Below, in pieces: positions 1 to 8,971 of a stretch of 64,000 nt of DNA. The translations under genes and the position numbers were made by a program. The notes beneath the pieces were generated by a model. That model worked only from the letters and a program-made list of their open reading frames with translations. It did no database searches and was not told the origin of the DNA. Source of the DNA: Alphaproteobacteria bacterium (lineage in GTDB: Bacteria; Pseudomonadota; Alphaproteobacteria; RF32; CAG-239); assembly GCA_015062585.1 (NCBI GenBank), contig SUUJ01000003.1, positions 37,538 through 101,537 of the forward strand, given 5' to 3'. Positions within the stretch are counted from its first letter, which is position 1; each line of letters starts with the position of its first letter.

Positions 1-309
1 GGAGCAGCCATTTTAAGCGATTCGCAAAAATTTTATTGCGGTTGCAATGTCGAAAATGTGTCTTTTCCGGTCGGAACTTGTGCCGAAAGCGGAGCTATTG
101 CGACAATGATTGCCGGTGGAGATAAAAAAATAAAAGAAATATTGATATATGCTTCTTCAAAAGATCTCATTTTCCCATGTGGAGCCTGTCGCCAAAGGAT
201 TGCCGAATTCAGCAGTAAAGAAACTTTGGTTCACTTGGCTGATGACAGCGGAATAAAACAAACTCTCACTATTGAAGAATTGTTACCATACTCTTTCAAG
301 GAGTTCTAA
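1..309 (+). CDS. cdd: Cytidine deaminase, 3' part (5' end outside window)
   Basis: The reading frame is open from base 1 and lacks only the N-terminus. The deaminase zinc signature is visible: NVEN, then TCAES with the zinc Cys and catalytic Glu, then PCGACRQ with the other two zinc cysteines. The enzyme hydrolyses (deoxy)cytidine to (deoxy)uridine in the cytoplasm, giving a substrate for the pyrimidine phosphorylase encoded three genes downstream. The last bases carry the AAGGAG ribosome site of the next gene, so the two are translationally linked. A GTG at 58 is inside the conserved core and is not the start. Function is secure; the start is not visible. Confidence 0.93.
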   Translation, partial: GAAILSDSQKFYCGCNVENVSFPVGTCAESGAIATMIAGGDKKIKEILIYASSKDLIFPCGACRQRIAEFSSKETLVHLADDSGIKQTLTIEELLPYSFKEF

Positions 310-313
310 TCAT

Positions 314-1126
314 ATGACCAAAAGTGCTTCTTTTTATAATCAATTAAAACAACATCTCAACGGTTTTGCTCCGGAAATTGCTCTGATTTTAGGTTCGGGA
401 TTAGGCGAACTTGCCGATAATATCAAAAATCCGATTATAGTCCCCTATTCAAGCATTAAAGATTTTCCGCAAAGCAGTGTAGTCGGTCACAAAGGACAGT
501 TTGTTTGTGGTGTAATAAACGGCAAAAAAGTAATTTGTATGCAAGGGCGCGTTCACTTATACGAGGGACACAAAGCACAAGAAATTTGCCAAATAATCAA
601 AGCACTAAAATTGCTTGGCGTAAAAAAACTTATTGTTACAAATGCCGCCGGATCATTAAATCCAAAACTTAAAGCCGGATCCATAATGATGATAACCGAC
701 CATATAAATATGAGCTTCACCAACCCTCTTATCGGACCAAATGACGATTCTTTCGGCCCTCGTTTTTCTGATATGAGCAATTCTTATGACCAAGAGCTAC
801 AAGCCTTGGCATTAAATCTTGCCAAAGAGGAAAAAATCAAAATACATCAAGGTGTTTATCTCATGGTTTCAGGTCCTAATTTCGAAACCAAAGCCGAGGT
901 AAAAGCCTTTGGAATACTGGGCGGTGATGCCGTCGGAATGTCAACCGTTCCTGAGGTAATTTCCGCTGCTTACTGTGGCATAAAAACTCTTGGATTTTCT
1001 GTTATAACTAATATGGGAACAGGCTTACAAAAATCGCCCCAATCACATGACGAAACCTTGGCTATGGCCTCTAAAGCGACTAATAGCTTAGCTATATTGA
1101 TAAACAAAATCATTGAAAGGATATAA
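314..1126 (+). CDS. punA: Purine nucleoside phosphorylase (trimeric PNP family)
   Basis: This enzyme splits purine (deoxy)nucleosides with phosphate into base plus (deoxy)ribose-1-phosphate. Family landmarks in the 270-residue product are GSGLG (about 27-31), VVGHKG with His59, MQGRVHLYEGH (76-86), TNAAGS (109-114), GPNFET with Glu191, VGMSTVPE and TNMGTG with Asn233. The Glu/Asn pair that grips the purine in trimeric PNPs has the expected spacing. I chose ATG 314 rather than an upstream in-frame codon at 272 because AAGGAG at 298-303 is correctly placed and the family starts there. It is the second gene of the cdd-punA-deoC-deoA operon. The family name punA is used; the substrate range (inosine, guanosine or broader) cannot be read from sequence. 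Confidence 0.93.
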   Translation: MTKSASFYNQLKQHLNGFAPEIALILGSGLGELADNIKNPIIVPYSSIKDFPQSSVVGHKGQFVCGVINGKKVICMQGRVHLYEGHKAQEICQIIKALKLLGVKKLIVTNAAGSLNPKLKAGSIMMITDHINMSFTNPLIGPNDDSFGPRFSDMSNSYDQELQALALNLAKEEKIKIHQGVYLMVSGPNFETKAEVKAFGILGGDAVGMSTVPEVISAAYCGIKTLGFSVITNMGTGLQKSPQSHDETLAMASKATNSLAILINKIIERI

Positions 1127-1132
1127 CACAAA

Positions 1133-1864
1133 ATGGATAATCCTACCGCTGCAAAACTATTGATAGAATGTTTGGACTTAACCAGTCTGGGTGACAAAGA
1201 TAAAAATGAGACTATTCATGCTTTGTGCCAAAAAGCCGTAACCGACCATGGTTCAGTCGCTTCTGTTTGCATCTATCCTCAATTCATAAACTATGCCAAA
1301 AACATCCTTCCCGAAAATTTTAAGATTGCAACAGTCATAAATTTTCCTCAAGGTCTTGCCAATAATACACTCATGGAAAAAGAATCTTTATCGGCCATTG
1401 AATATGGAGCAGATGAATTAGATATTGTTTTTCCATATCAAACATTTCTCTCAGGTGATATAGATTTTTGTAAAGAATATTTAGATATTGCCCGAGAAAC
1501 CTGCCAAGACAAAATCTTAAAAATAATCATTGAAAGCGGCGAACTGAAAACCATTGAAAACATCAAAAAAGCAACCCAACTATGCATTGATGCTGATGTA
1601 AATTTCGTTAAAACTTCTACCGGCAAAACAAAAGTTTCCGCAACTCCGCAAGCTGCCAATGCCATTTTGGAAACCATTGCCAAAAGCGGCAAAAACATCG
1701 GATTTAAGGCTTCCGGCGGTATAAAAACCATGTATGACGCCAAGACATATTTAACTTTGGCTCAATCAATAATGGGTACTAACTGGGTCAATTCATCTCA
1801 TTTCAGAATTGGCGCCAGCTCGTTATTAGACGATTTAATAAAAACCATAGAACAAGGATATTAA
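1133..1864 (+). CDS. deoC: Deoxyribose-phosphate aldolase
   Basis: DeoC cleaves 2-deoxyribose-5-phosphate to glyceraldehyde-3-phosphate and acetaldehyde, the exit from deoxynucleoside catabolism into glycolysis. The 243-residue product shows the TIM-barrel aldolase residues: Asp97 in DELDIV, the Schiff-base lysine K160 in FVKTSTGK and the proton-relay lysine K192 in GFKASGGIKT. An AAAGGA stands upstream of ATG 1133, and the gene begins 6 bases after the purine phosphorylase stop. The length matches the family. The substrate is produced from deoxyribose-1-phosphate by DeoB, which is encoded separately at 7753-8946. Confidence 0.96.
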   Translation: MDNPTAAKLLIECLDLTSLGDKDKNETIHALCQKAVTDHGSVASVCIYPQFINYAKNILPENFKIATVINFPQGLANNTLMEKESLSAIEYGADELDIVFPYQTFLSGDIDFCKEYLDIARETCQDKILKIIIESGELKTIENIKKATQLCIDADVNFVKTSTGKTKVSATPQAANAILETIAKSGKNIGFKASGGIKTMYDAKTYLTLAQSIMGTNWVNSSHFRIGASSLLDDLIKTIEQGY

Positions 1865-1865
1865 A

Positions 1866-3176
1866 ATGCTTCCTCAAGAAATCATCAGAAAAAAACGCAA
1901 CAATCAAGCATTAAGCACCGAAGAAATAAATGAATTTATCAAAGGCGTAACCGACGGAAGCATTGTTGATGCTCAAACAGCATCTCTTACTATGGCCATT
2001 TTCTTAAACAAAATGACCAAAGAAGAAACCACCGCCTTAACTCTGGCCATGCGTGATTCCGGAGATGTCTTAAAATGGGACGATGTTGACGGGCCCATTA
2101 TTGACAAACATTCTTCCGGCGGTGTCGGAGATAAAATAAGCTTAATGCTGGCTCCGATGCTAGCTGCCTGTGGCGGCTATTGTCCGATGATTTCAGGACG
2201 AGGCTTGGGACACACCGGCGGCACATTAGATAAATTTGACTCAATTCCGGGATATCAAACCCAACCCAGCAACGAACTTTTTAAGAAAACCGTTAAAGAA
2301 GTAGGTTGTGCCATTATCGGTCAAACCGGCAACTTAGCTCCTGCTGATAAGAAAATTTATGCAATCAGAGATGTTTGCGCCACAGTTGAATCTGTTGACT
2401 TGATTACAGCCTCAATTTTATCAAAAAAATTAGCTGCCGGACTTGATTGTTTGGTTATGGATCTAAAATGCGGCAACGGTGCTTTTATGGATTCACTTGA
2501 ACGCGCCGAAGAATTAGCCTCATCAATTGTACGCGTAGCAAACTCTGCCGGCACCAAAACCAAAGCAGTAATTACTGATATGAATCAAGTTTTGGGTTAT
2601 AATGTCGGCAATGCTTTGGAAGTAGCCGAAGCTGTTGATTACCTAAAAGGCAAAAACATTGACCCGCGTATGCACGAAATAACCTTAGAACTTTGCGGCG
2701 AACTCCTTGTATCGGCAAACTTATTCGATTCTTTAGAACACGCTAAAGAAAGCCTTCAACAAGCTTTGGATTCCGGTCTTGCTCTGCAAAAATTTCAAGA
2801 TATGGTTTCTTACCTTGGCGGCCCGAAAGACTTTTGCGAAGATGTTTGGAAATATTTACCCAAAGCCAAAATCATCCGCCCTGTATACGCCAAAGAAAGC
2901 GGTTATGTTTATTTTATGGACACCCGAGGTATAGGATTGAGTATTATCGAATTAAAAGGCGGTAGAACAACCCCTGATCAAAAGCTTGATTATGCAACCG
3001 GATATTCCGAATTTTGCCAACTTGGCGATATGGTTGACAAGAACAAGCCTTTGGCAATAATTCATGCTCAAACCGAAGAACAATATGAAAAAGCCGCTGA
3101 AAGCCTGCTTAATTTGATAACCATATCCGACAAATCTCCAATACCGTCGCGTTGCGTTATCAAAAAAGTATCTTAA
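1866..3176 (+). CDS. deoA: Thymidine (pyrimidine nucleoside) phosphorylase
   Basis: The enzyme phosphorolyses thymidine and deoxyuridine to base and deoxyribose-1-phosphate. The family signature SGRGLGHTGGTLDKFDSIPG lies at about residues 112-131, after KHSSGGVGDK, which forms the phosphate site. The 436-residue length is typical of the bacterial thymidine phosphorylase class. The start codon follows the deoC stop by one base, with AAGGA at 1855-1859, so it is the coupled last gene of the salvage operon. A bidirectional terminator follows at once. Thymidine versus broader pyrimidine specificity cannot be settled here, but the presence of deoC favours deoxynucleosides. Confidence 0.95.
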   Translation: MLPQEIIRKKRNNQALSTEEINEFIKGVTDGSIVDAQTASLTMAIFLNKMTKEETTALTLAMRDSGDVLKWDDVDGPIIDKHSSGGVGDKISLMLAPMLAACGGYCPMISGRGLGHTGGTLDKFDSIPGYQTQPSNELFKKTVKEVGCAIIGQTGNLAPADKKIYAIRDVCATVESVDLITASILSKKLAAGLDCLVMDLKCGNGAFMDSLERAEELASSIVRVANSAGTKTKAVITDMNQVLGYNVGNALEVAEAVDYLKGKNIDPRMHEITLELCGELLVSANLFDSLEHAKESLQQALDSGLALQKFQDMVSYLGGPKDFCEDVWKYLPKAKIIRPVYAKESGYVYFMDTRGIGLSIIELKGGRTTPDQKLDYATGYSEFCQLGDMVDKNKPLAIIHAQTEEQYEKAAESLLNLITISDKSPIPSRCVIKKVS

Positions 3177-3183
3177 ATCAAAA

Positions 3184-3216
3184 AAAATCGCTTCTCATAC
3201 AACGGAAGCGATTTTT
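3184..3216. terminator. Bidirectional intrinsic terminator between deoA and tolB
   Basis: A perfect stem, AAAATCGCTTC against GAAGCGATTTT, has an A-run on its left and a T-run on its right. It therefore serves both deoA (plus) and tolB (minus), whose stop codon is only a few bases away. Confidence 0.85.
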
Positions 3217-3219
3217 CAT

Positions 3220-4536
3220 TTAAGGTAACAAAGGCGACCAAGCCGGGTCCGAAGCATCAGCCGGTGTTATAATTTGTCGTTCGTTATAACCGGTCAAATC
3301 AATTGAATAAAGCTTAACCGGTGGTGTTGCTTTGCCTCGACCTTTGTCCTGACGAAAATATATCAACACACGACCGTTTGGTGACCAAGTCGGACCTTCA
3401 ACCAAATATCCGGAAGTCAGCAATCTTTCGCCTGATCCGTCCGGATACATCACCCCGATATAAAACTGACCGCCTGCCATTTTGGTAAAAGCAATATAAT
3501 CGCCTCTGGGTGACCAAACCGGAGTAGCATAACGACCGTTACCAAAGCTTATTCTCTTAACATTAGAGCCGTCAGCATCCATAACATATAATTGTTGATT
3601 ACCGCCTCGGTCAGAGTTAAACACAATCTGACTACCATCAGGCGAATAGCTCGGACTGGTATCAATTGCGCCACTATGTGTCAGTCTTTTTTTCTTCCTT
3701 GTTTTGATATCCATTTCATAGATATCACTTTTACCATTGTGAGCATAGGACATCAAAACCTTTTCACTATCTGGTGAAAAACGCGGCGCAAAAGTCATTC
3801 CGGGAAAATCACCCAAAACTTCTTGTTCGCCTGTTTCAATATCCAAAATATAAACTCTCGGAATATTTCCGGCATATGACATATAGGTAATTTTTTGCAA
3901 ATTCGGCGAAAAACGCGGTGTTAAAGCCATTGACGCTCCATTTGTCAAAAATTTGTGATTTTCGCCGTCTTGATCCATAATAGCCAAGCGTTTTACCCTT
4001 TTGGTCGCCGGACCTGATTCTGAAACATATACAATTCTGGTATCAAAATACCCCTTTTCACCGGTCAACCTTTCGTATATGGTATCGGCAATCACATGAG
4101 CAATTCTCCGCCAGTTATCTTTGGTTGTAGTAAAAGACTGCCCCTCCATCTGATTTTCGGCATATACATCCCACAATCTGAACGAAACCTTTATATTATT
4201 GTTATCAACTTCAACAATTTCGCTTTGAATTAAGGCCTGAGCCTTAATAGCTTTCCAATCCAAAAACTCCGGTTCCTGATCCATTGAAGAAAACTCTTGG
4301 ATATAACTGTCACTATCAATTACTCTAAACAAACCCGAGCGTTCCAAATCGGCTTTTACAACTTCTAAAATATTGTCACCTTGCTGACCTATAAAAAATC
4401 CGTCATGAATAACACTAGGTATGGCAATCGGCATCGGATCGCGCATTGCCCCGCTTACATCAATCGCTAACTCTGCTCTTGCGACAGAACATGTAATCAA
4501 GCTAATCAACAAACAAACAAACAATTTTAATTTCAT
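3220..4536 (-). CDS. tolB: Tol-Pal system beta-propeller protein TolB
   Basis: TolB is the periplasmic component linking Pal and the TolA/Q/R complex, needed for outer-membrane constriction and integrity. The product begins [17 protein letters not shown] followed by VARAE, a standard signal peptide. A TolB N-terminal domain follows (about residues 25-150), then WD40-like propeller blades with repeated units of the type LTxGxxxxxPxFSPDG. I used ATG 4536 because GAGG lies 9 bases upstream; a GTG 15 bases earlier overlaps that ribosome site. No other tol genes are adjacent, so the tol-pal cluster is split or elsewhere. Confidence 0.95.
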   Translation of the reverse strand: MKLKLFVCLLISLITCSVARAELAIDVSGAMRDPMPIAIPSVIHDGFFIGQQGDNILEVVKADLERSGLFRVIDSDSYIQEFSSMDQEPEFLDWKAIKAQALIQSEIVEVDNNNIKVSFRLWDVYAENQMEGQSFTTTKDNWRRIAHVIADTIYERLTGEKGYFDTRIVYVSESGPATKRVKRLAIMDQDGENHKFLTNGASMALTPRFSPNLQKITYMSYAGNIPRVYILDIETGEQEVLGDFPGMTFAPRFSPDSEKVLMSYAHNGKSDIYEMDIKTRKKKRLTHSGAIDTSPSYSPDGSQIVFNSDRGGNQQLYVMDADGSNVKRISFGNGRYATPVWSPRGDYIAFTKMAGGQFYIGVMYPDGSGERLLTSGYLVEGPTWSPNGRVLIYFRQDKGRGKATPPVKLYSIDLTGYNERQIITPADASDPAWSPLLP

Positions 4537-4627
4537 TTGCAAAAACCTCACAATTTTTCATTTTTCCATATTCTAATCAATTTTGGTTAAGATTCAATTA
4601 GCACATTAGTTAAATTTATTATCTTTC

Positions 4628-4655
4628 TTGACAAATTTTATTATTTTCATAATCT
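4628..4655 (+). promoter_or_regulatory. Candidate promoter of ruvX, near-leaderless
   Basis: TTGACA at 4628-4633 is followed after 16 bases by TAATCT (4650-4655). The implied transcription start falls at or within a base or two of the ruvX ATG at 4663. No Shine-Dalgarno sequence precedes that ATG. Confidence 0.5.
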
Positions 4656-4662
4656 TATTTTT

Positions 4663-5121
4663 ATGGAAATAAAAGACATAAAAACAATTTTACCAAAAGG
4701 ACGATCGATTTTAGCCTTTGATTACGGCGAAAAGCGACTGGGCGTTGCTGTATCTGATTTGTTGCTAATGACCGCTAATCCGCTAAAAATTATCTATCGT
4801 TCAACTTTTGACAAAGACCTTGCGCAAATCAAACAAATTATCGAAGAAAAAGAAGTCGGTGCCATCATTTACGGGTTACCTCTTCAAATGAACGGTAGCG
4901 AAGGAAAAACAACCGAAATGGTCAAAGATTTTGCCGACAAAATTGCCAAACACATCAATTTACCCTATGCATTTTGGGATGAAAGATTATCATCTCGAGC
5001 TGTCGAAAATTTTCTAATCAAAGAAATTGATATGTCGCGTTCCAAAAGAAAAGAAACTTTGGACGCCTCTGCCGCAGCCTATATATTGCAAGGCGTTTTA
5101 GATTCACTGGCATATTTATAA
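4663..5121 (+). CDS. ruvX: RuvX/YqgF family pre-16S rRNA nuclease
   Basis: The 152-residue product has the RNase H-like fold markers of YqgF: SILAFDYGEKRLGVAVSD near the N-terminus, YGLPLQMNG in the middle and the DERLSS motif with a late acidic residue. Family members trim the 5' end of 16S rRNA precursor and have been proposed as Holliday junction resolvases. The start agrees with family alignments, yet there is no ribosome-binding site and a promoter-like element ends a few bases upstream, so a leaderless message is likely. The 3' end overlaps the convergent amidase gene by 43 bases. Confidence 0.92.
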   Translation: MEIKDIKTILPKGRSILAFDYGEKRLGVAVSDLLLMTANPLKIIYRSTFDKDLAQIKQIIEEKEVGAIIYGLPLQMNGSEGKTTEMVKDFADKIAKHINLPYAFWDERLSSRAVENFLIKEIDMSRSKRKETLDASAAAYILQGVLDSLAYL

Positions 5122-5810
5122 GCCACAGCCTTTAGAGTTTGCAAAAACAGTTCATCGTTAAGCAATTTATCATCACCTTCGCCGATATTATCGACCAATT
5201 CCGCCACTTTTTTGACTTCTGCAACTTTTTGCGGTAAAAACCTGCGACAAAAAGCATAGGCTGAAGCATAAACATTGCTTACATCATAGCCGATAATTTC
5301 GAGTAATTCCGCAACTGAAAAATCATTTATTTTTTTATAATCGGATATTTTATACCAAAAGCCGATATTCTCTTTAGCCAATTCCCGCCAAAAAAATGCC
5401 TTTCCCGGATCTGGTTTTCTTGTAGGTGCGATATCTGAATGACCGACAATATTTTCCGGCCTTATCTTATATTTTCTCATTAGTTTTTTAATCAGTTCGA
5501 TTCCCGATTTTATCTGTTCCGGTCTAAATTTTTTCTGTCCCAAAGTTTTTGAGCAAAATTCAATCCCGATAGAGTGCGAGTTAACATCTTCAACCCCACG
5601 CCAATACGACACTCCGGCATGCCTTGCTCTATGTTTTTCACCAACCAATTGCCAGATTTCACCATCTTCGGCTATCACATAATGTGAACTTACCTCATTA
5701 TTCTCAAACGATTTTATTGCCTCTTTCACATCAAATGCCACCGCATGCAAAACAATCATATCGATTTTGCTTTTTCTTACTCCGTAATATGGCAATAATT
5801 TTCTTCTCAT
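5079..5810 (-). CDS. N-acetylmuramoyl-L-alanine amidase (Amidase_2, AmpD/AmiD type)
   Basis: The enzyme is expected to cut the amide bond between N-acetylmuramic acid and the peptide stem. The zinc ligands of the Amidase_2 fold are visible: His22 in IVLHAV, His124 in VGHSDIAP and Asp134 in RKPDPGK. SSHYVIAEDG and the GIEF segment with Glu84 lie between them. No signal peptide is seen, which favours cytoplasmic recycling (AmpD-like) over a periplasmic role. A C-terminal extension of roughly 90 residues is not recognised. ATG 5810 overlaps the stop of the upstream DnaJ/TerB gene by 4 bases, indicating coupling. AmpG, the muropeptide importer, is encoded at 51394. Confidence 0.88.
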   Translation of the reverse strand: MRRKLLPYYGVRKSKIDMIVLHAVAFDVKEAIKSFENNEVSSHYVIAEDGEIWQLVGEKHRARHAGVSYWRGVEDVNSHSIGIEFCSKTLGQKKFRPEQIKSGIELIKKLMRKYKIRPENIVGHSDIAPTRKPDPGKAFFWRELAKENIGFWYKISDYKKINDFSVAELLEIIGYDVSNVYASAYAFCRRFLPQKVAEVKKVAELVDNIGEGDDKLLNDELFLQTLKAVAYKYASESKTPCNI

Positions 5811-6967
5811 TTTTTTCCTTTTGCTTTTACAATTTCTTGATACGCCAAATTTATTTCAGCCATTCGCTTAGTGGCAATTTTTATTTCTTTTTCCGATGCA
5901 TTGGTCAATTTATCAGGATGATATATCACAATAAGCTTTTTCCATCTGGCTTTGATTTCTTCCATATCCGCATCATAAGAAAGTCCCAAAACATCATAAA
6001 ACCCCATCAGTTTTTTACTTATCGGATTAGGCTTAAACTCCTTTTTCAATCTGGCAAAAGATCTGTCATCAAGCCCGATTATTTTTGCTACTTTTTTCAG
6101 CATCCGCATTTCTGCTTCACCGATAACCTCATCAGCCGAAGCTATCTTAAACAAATTTTCAATCGAAACATCTTTCAAATTTTCATTGTTTCGGGTCAAA
6201 CTTTCCAACATATCGGCATATTTTTCCAAAGAAAATTTGTGCTTTTGTTTGTTTTCAAAAATCTCATAAACAAAAGATTTTTGTTCCGGTTTTACTGCAA
6301 ACACCTGACAAAACTTTTTTCTTTCTTTGTCGTTAATCTTACCGTCTGCCTCAACAATCAGCGCCGCTAAAGCCGCCATAATTTCCAAATAGCGCCTGTG
6401 CTCACCGACTTGAGCATCGCGCCATAGTTTTAACGGATTGATTTTTTGCCAATAGTTTCTAAGCATATTAAACGGCATCAGCTTTGCACCCTCAAGCCTG
6501 CGATAATCTGCAATAAATCCAAGTATTATACCGACAAATATCAATATCGGACTTTTTAACAAAAAGCCTACTATACCGCCCAAAATTTTACCCCAGTTAT
6601 TATCAAAAAAATGATCTGTTTTTTTCTTAATTTTTCTCAATTTAGAATTTTTGGGCATATCAAAAATAAATTGTCCGGCAATAAACAACAAAATAAAGCC
6701 TATCAGCCCGAATAATATCAACCCCAAAAGTCCAAACCAAATTTTACCCCAAATATTGCCGTCTAATCGGTTATAATACTTATAATATTTATACGGTAGC
6801 TTGATTCTGATAATATCATCCAAATGATTTATTTGCTTTTCGATATTTCTGATAACATATGTTTTATCAATCAACATATGTCCTAAAAACAAACCGACTA
6901 ACAATCCGTTCAGACCAAATAACCTAAGTCCGATTAAAGCAAGTGTCAATTTTCCCAATGGCGACAT
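5807..6967 (-). CDS. Membrane-anchored TerB/DnaJ-domain protein (DjlA-like)
   Basis: The 386-residue product starts with hydrophobic segments (about 5-30), has two further membrane stretches (about 75-100 and 130-155) and then a TerB-like helical domain. The latter includes the phrase ALIVEADGKINDKER, typical of DjlA/TerB proteins. The C-terminal 65 residues form a J domain with the HPD tripeptide in IYHPDKL, which stimulates Hsp70 ATPase. It is therefore likely an inner-membrane co-chaperone. The extra membrane helices make it longer than classical DjlA. It lies between pgeF and the amidase gene in the pyk operon. The client is unknown. Confidence 0.85.
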   Translation of the reverse strand: MSPLGKLTLALIGLRLFGLNGLLVGLFLGHMLIDKTYVIRNIEKQINHLDDIIRIKLPYKYYKYYNRLDGNIWGKIWFGLLGLILFGLIGFILLFIAGQFIFDMPKNSKLRKIKKKTDHFFDNNWGKILGGIVGFLLKSPILIFVGIILGFIADYRRLEGAKLMPFNMLRNYWQKINPLKLWRDAQVGEHRRYLEIMAALAALIVEADGKINDKERKKFCQVFAVKPEQKSFVYEIFENKQKHKFSLEKYADMLESLTRNNENLKDVSIENLFKIASADEVIGEAEMRMLKKVAKIIGLDDRSFARLKKEFKPNPISKKLMGFYDVLGLSYDADMEEIKARWKKLIVIYHPDKLTNASEKEIKIATKRMAEINLAYQEIVKAKGKK

Positions 6968-6984
6968 TATCTAAAGTCCTTATT

Positions 6985-7746
6985 CTATAATGTGATTACC
7001 GAAACATGGTTAGGAAAGTCTTTCGGTTCACTAACCAATCCCTGATGAGTAAATCGCCTAAAACTAAAATACTCATCCTCCAGTGTATAGGTATCCAGAT
7101 AGGCTGTCTCAATATTTTCAATTCCGGCTTTTTTCAATCTATCCAAGCAATAGTTAGGCAAATCAAAATAAAAATACCCTTTTCTCTTACCGACAACAAA
7201 ATATTTTTCATTTTCTTTTGCCTGCTCTAAAAACTGATTATAAAAACTTTCATCTACCTCATACGATTTTTGCATAACACAAGGGCCGATTGCCGCTTTA
7301 ATATTCTTCAATTCTGCCCCGTTTTCAATCATCAGTTTTATAACATTTTCCATAATTCCCTTAAAAGCTCCGCGCCAACCGGCATGAGCCGCCCCGATTA
7401 CACCGTTCTTTCTGTCTTCAAACAATACCGGTGCACAATCAGCCGTCCTTACACAAAGCCCGATTCCCTTATTTTTAGTAACCGTTCCGTCCGCAACAAC
7501 ACTATCCCAAGAAGCCTCTTCTATATATACGGCTACATTACTGACACCTTGGTTAAGCAACACCAAATTTTCTTTTTCCAAACCGACCTTGTTTGCAATT
7601 GTTTGCAAGTTTTTCATTAAATCTTCTTTATCATCATAACTCTTGGTATTAGCGTTTAAGCTTGCATATTTTCCTTTAGAAAAACCACCGCTGCTTCCGA
7701 AAAAACAATGCTTGTTTTTATCCAAATTGTTTGCTTGCCAAGTCAT
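6985..7746 (-). CDS. pgeF: PgeF/YfiH family purine nucleoside phosphorylase or multicopper-type enzyme
   Basis: Conserved blocks of the YfiH/LACC1 family are present: RTADCAPVLFED with Cys104, AHAGWRGAFKG with His121, and GPCV further on. Family members have been described as purine nucleoside phosphorylases/adenosine deaminases and as peptidoglycan editing factors. The first metal ligand normally sits in a Q-V-H motif; here the stretch reads LLNQGVSN, with valine 68 where His is expected. Activity may therefore be altered, or the ligand supplied elsewhere. The 253-residue length is normal. The gene starts 6 bases after the deoB stop, in keeping with nucleoside metabolism or cell-wall recycling. 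Confidence 0.88.
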   Translation of the reverse strand: MTWQANNLDKNKHCFFGSSGGFSKGKYASLNANTKSYDDKEDLMKNLQTIANKVGLEKENLVLLNQGVSNVAVYIEEASWDSVVADGTVTKNKGIGLCVRTADCAPVLFEDRKNGVIGAAHAGWRGAFKGIMENVIKLMIENGAELKNIKAAIGPCVMQKSYEVDESFYNQFLEQAKENEKYFVVGKRKGYFYFDLPNYCLDRLKKAGIENIETAYLDTYTLEDEYFSFRRFTHQGLVSEPKDFPNHVSVITL

Positions 7747-7752
7747 CTTGTT

Positions 7753-8946
7753 CTAATCCCTCCAAAAAGACTTTCCTTCATCAAGTTCAAGCCCCAATAT
7801 TTCAGCCACCGTTTGCCCTACATCAGCAAAAGTATCGCGACAACCGACATATTTCTCTTCAATGTTTTTACTAAACATCAATACCGGAATTTGTTCTCTG
7901 GTATGGTCTGTCCCTCTAAAGGTCGGGTCATTACCATGATCTGCCACAATAAAAGCCACATCATCTTCACGCATTACATTAACAATTTCAGGCAATCTTT
8001 CATCAAAATATTCCAATGCCCTGGCATAGCCTTCTAAGTTGCGACGATGACCATACAACATATCGAAATCAACAAAATTGGTAAAAATCAAGCTATTATC
8101 CGATGCTGTTTTACCTTCACTCAAAGTTTTATCCCAAAGCTCCTCAAGACCCGAGGCTAAAACTTTTTTCCCTACTCCGCAACCGGCATAGATATCACTG
8201 ATTTTACCGATGGCAATTACCTCTTTTCCGCTATCTTTTACCACATCAAGCAAAGTTTTTTTAGGAGGTTTTACCGAATAGTCATGACGATTCTTGGTTC
8301 TGACAAATTCGCCTTTTTTTTCCCCGACAAACGGTCTGGCAATAACTCTGCCGATATTATAAGGCTTCAGCTCCTCAAAAGCAATTTGACAAACCTCATA
8401 CAATCTTTCCAAACCAAAATATTTTTCGCTTGCCGCAATCTGAAAACAACTGTCTGCTGAAGTATAGCAAATCGGCTTTCCTGATTTGATATGCTCTTCA
8501 CCTAGTTCTTCAATAATTTCCGTACCGGAAGCTGCCTTGTTCCCCAAAATACCGTTCAAACCGGCTCTTTTACAAATTTTATCAATAAGCTCCTTCGGAA
8601 AAGACGGATAATCCGGCTTAAAATATCCCCAAGGCGATGTAACAGCTACTCCGGCCAATTCCCAATGCCCCGACGAAGTATCTTTGGCAAGACTTACTTC
8701 TTTGCAATTGCCGTATTTGGCATTCAAATTGATTTTTGCATCGCTACTTGAAAGCTCTCTGTTCAAGCCTGTTGCCTTATTAGACGCTTTAACCAGACCG
8801 AGTTTTACCAAATTAGGTATCTTCAAATCAGGATAATTATCTGCAATATGCCCGAAAGTATCAGCGCCTTCATCTCCAAAATCTTTGGCATCTTTTGCAC
8901 CGCCGATTCCAAATGAATCCATCATCAAAATAAACACTCTAGGCAT
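7753..8946 (-). CDS. deoB: Phosphopentomutase
   Basis: DeoB interconverts (deoxy)ribose-1-phosphate and -5-phosphate, joining the phosphorylases of the first operon to DeoC. The 397-residue product has the alkaline-phosphatase-superfamily metal residues: Asp10 in MMDSFGIGG, YTSADSCFQIAA with the phosphorylated Thr, DFDMLYGHRRN, and ADHGNDP followed by GTDHTRE. It lies downstream of pyk, 25 bases after its stop, and upstream of pgeF. Keeping it with pyruvate kinase instead of in the deo operon is a modest rearrangement. Confidence 0.96.
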   Translation of the reverse strand: MPRVFILMMDSFGIGGAKDAKDFGDEGADTFGHIADNYPDLKIPNLVKLGLVKASNKATGLNRELSSSDAKINLNAKYGNCKEVSLAKDTSSGHWELAGVAVTSPWGYFKPDYPSFPKELIDKICKRAGLNGILGNKAASGTEIIEELGEEHIKSGKPICYTSADSCFQIAASEKYFGLERLYEVCQIAFEELKPYNIGRVIARPFVGEKKGEFVRTKNRHDYSVKPPKKTLLDVVKDSGKEVIAIGKISDIYAGCGVGKKVLASGLEELWDKTLSEGKTASDNSLIFTNFVDFDMLYGHRRNLEGYARALEYFDERLPEIVNVMREDDVAFIVADHGNDPTFRGTDHTREQIPVLMFSKNIEEKYVGCRDTFADVGQTVAEILGLELDEGKSFWRD

Positions 8947-8971
8947 ATTTTACCCTCTCAAAATGATTTTA

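Noticed and set aside
5624..6370. Long plus-strand frame opposite the TerB/DnaJ gene
   Set aside because: It is the shadow of conserved minus-strand coding with recognised domains, and its product is an artefactual Phe/Tyr-rich sequence.
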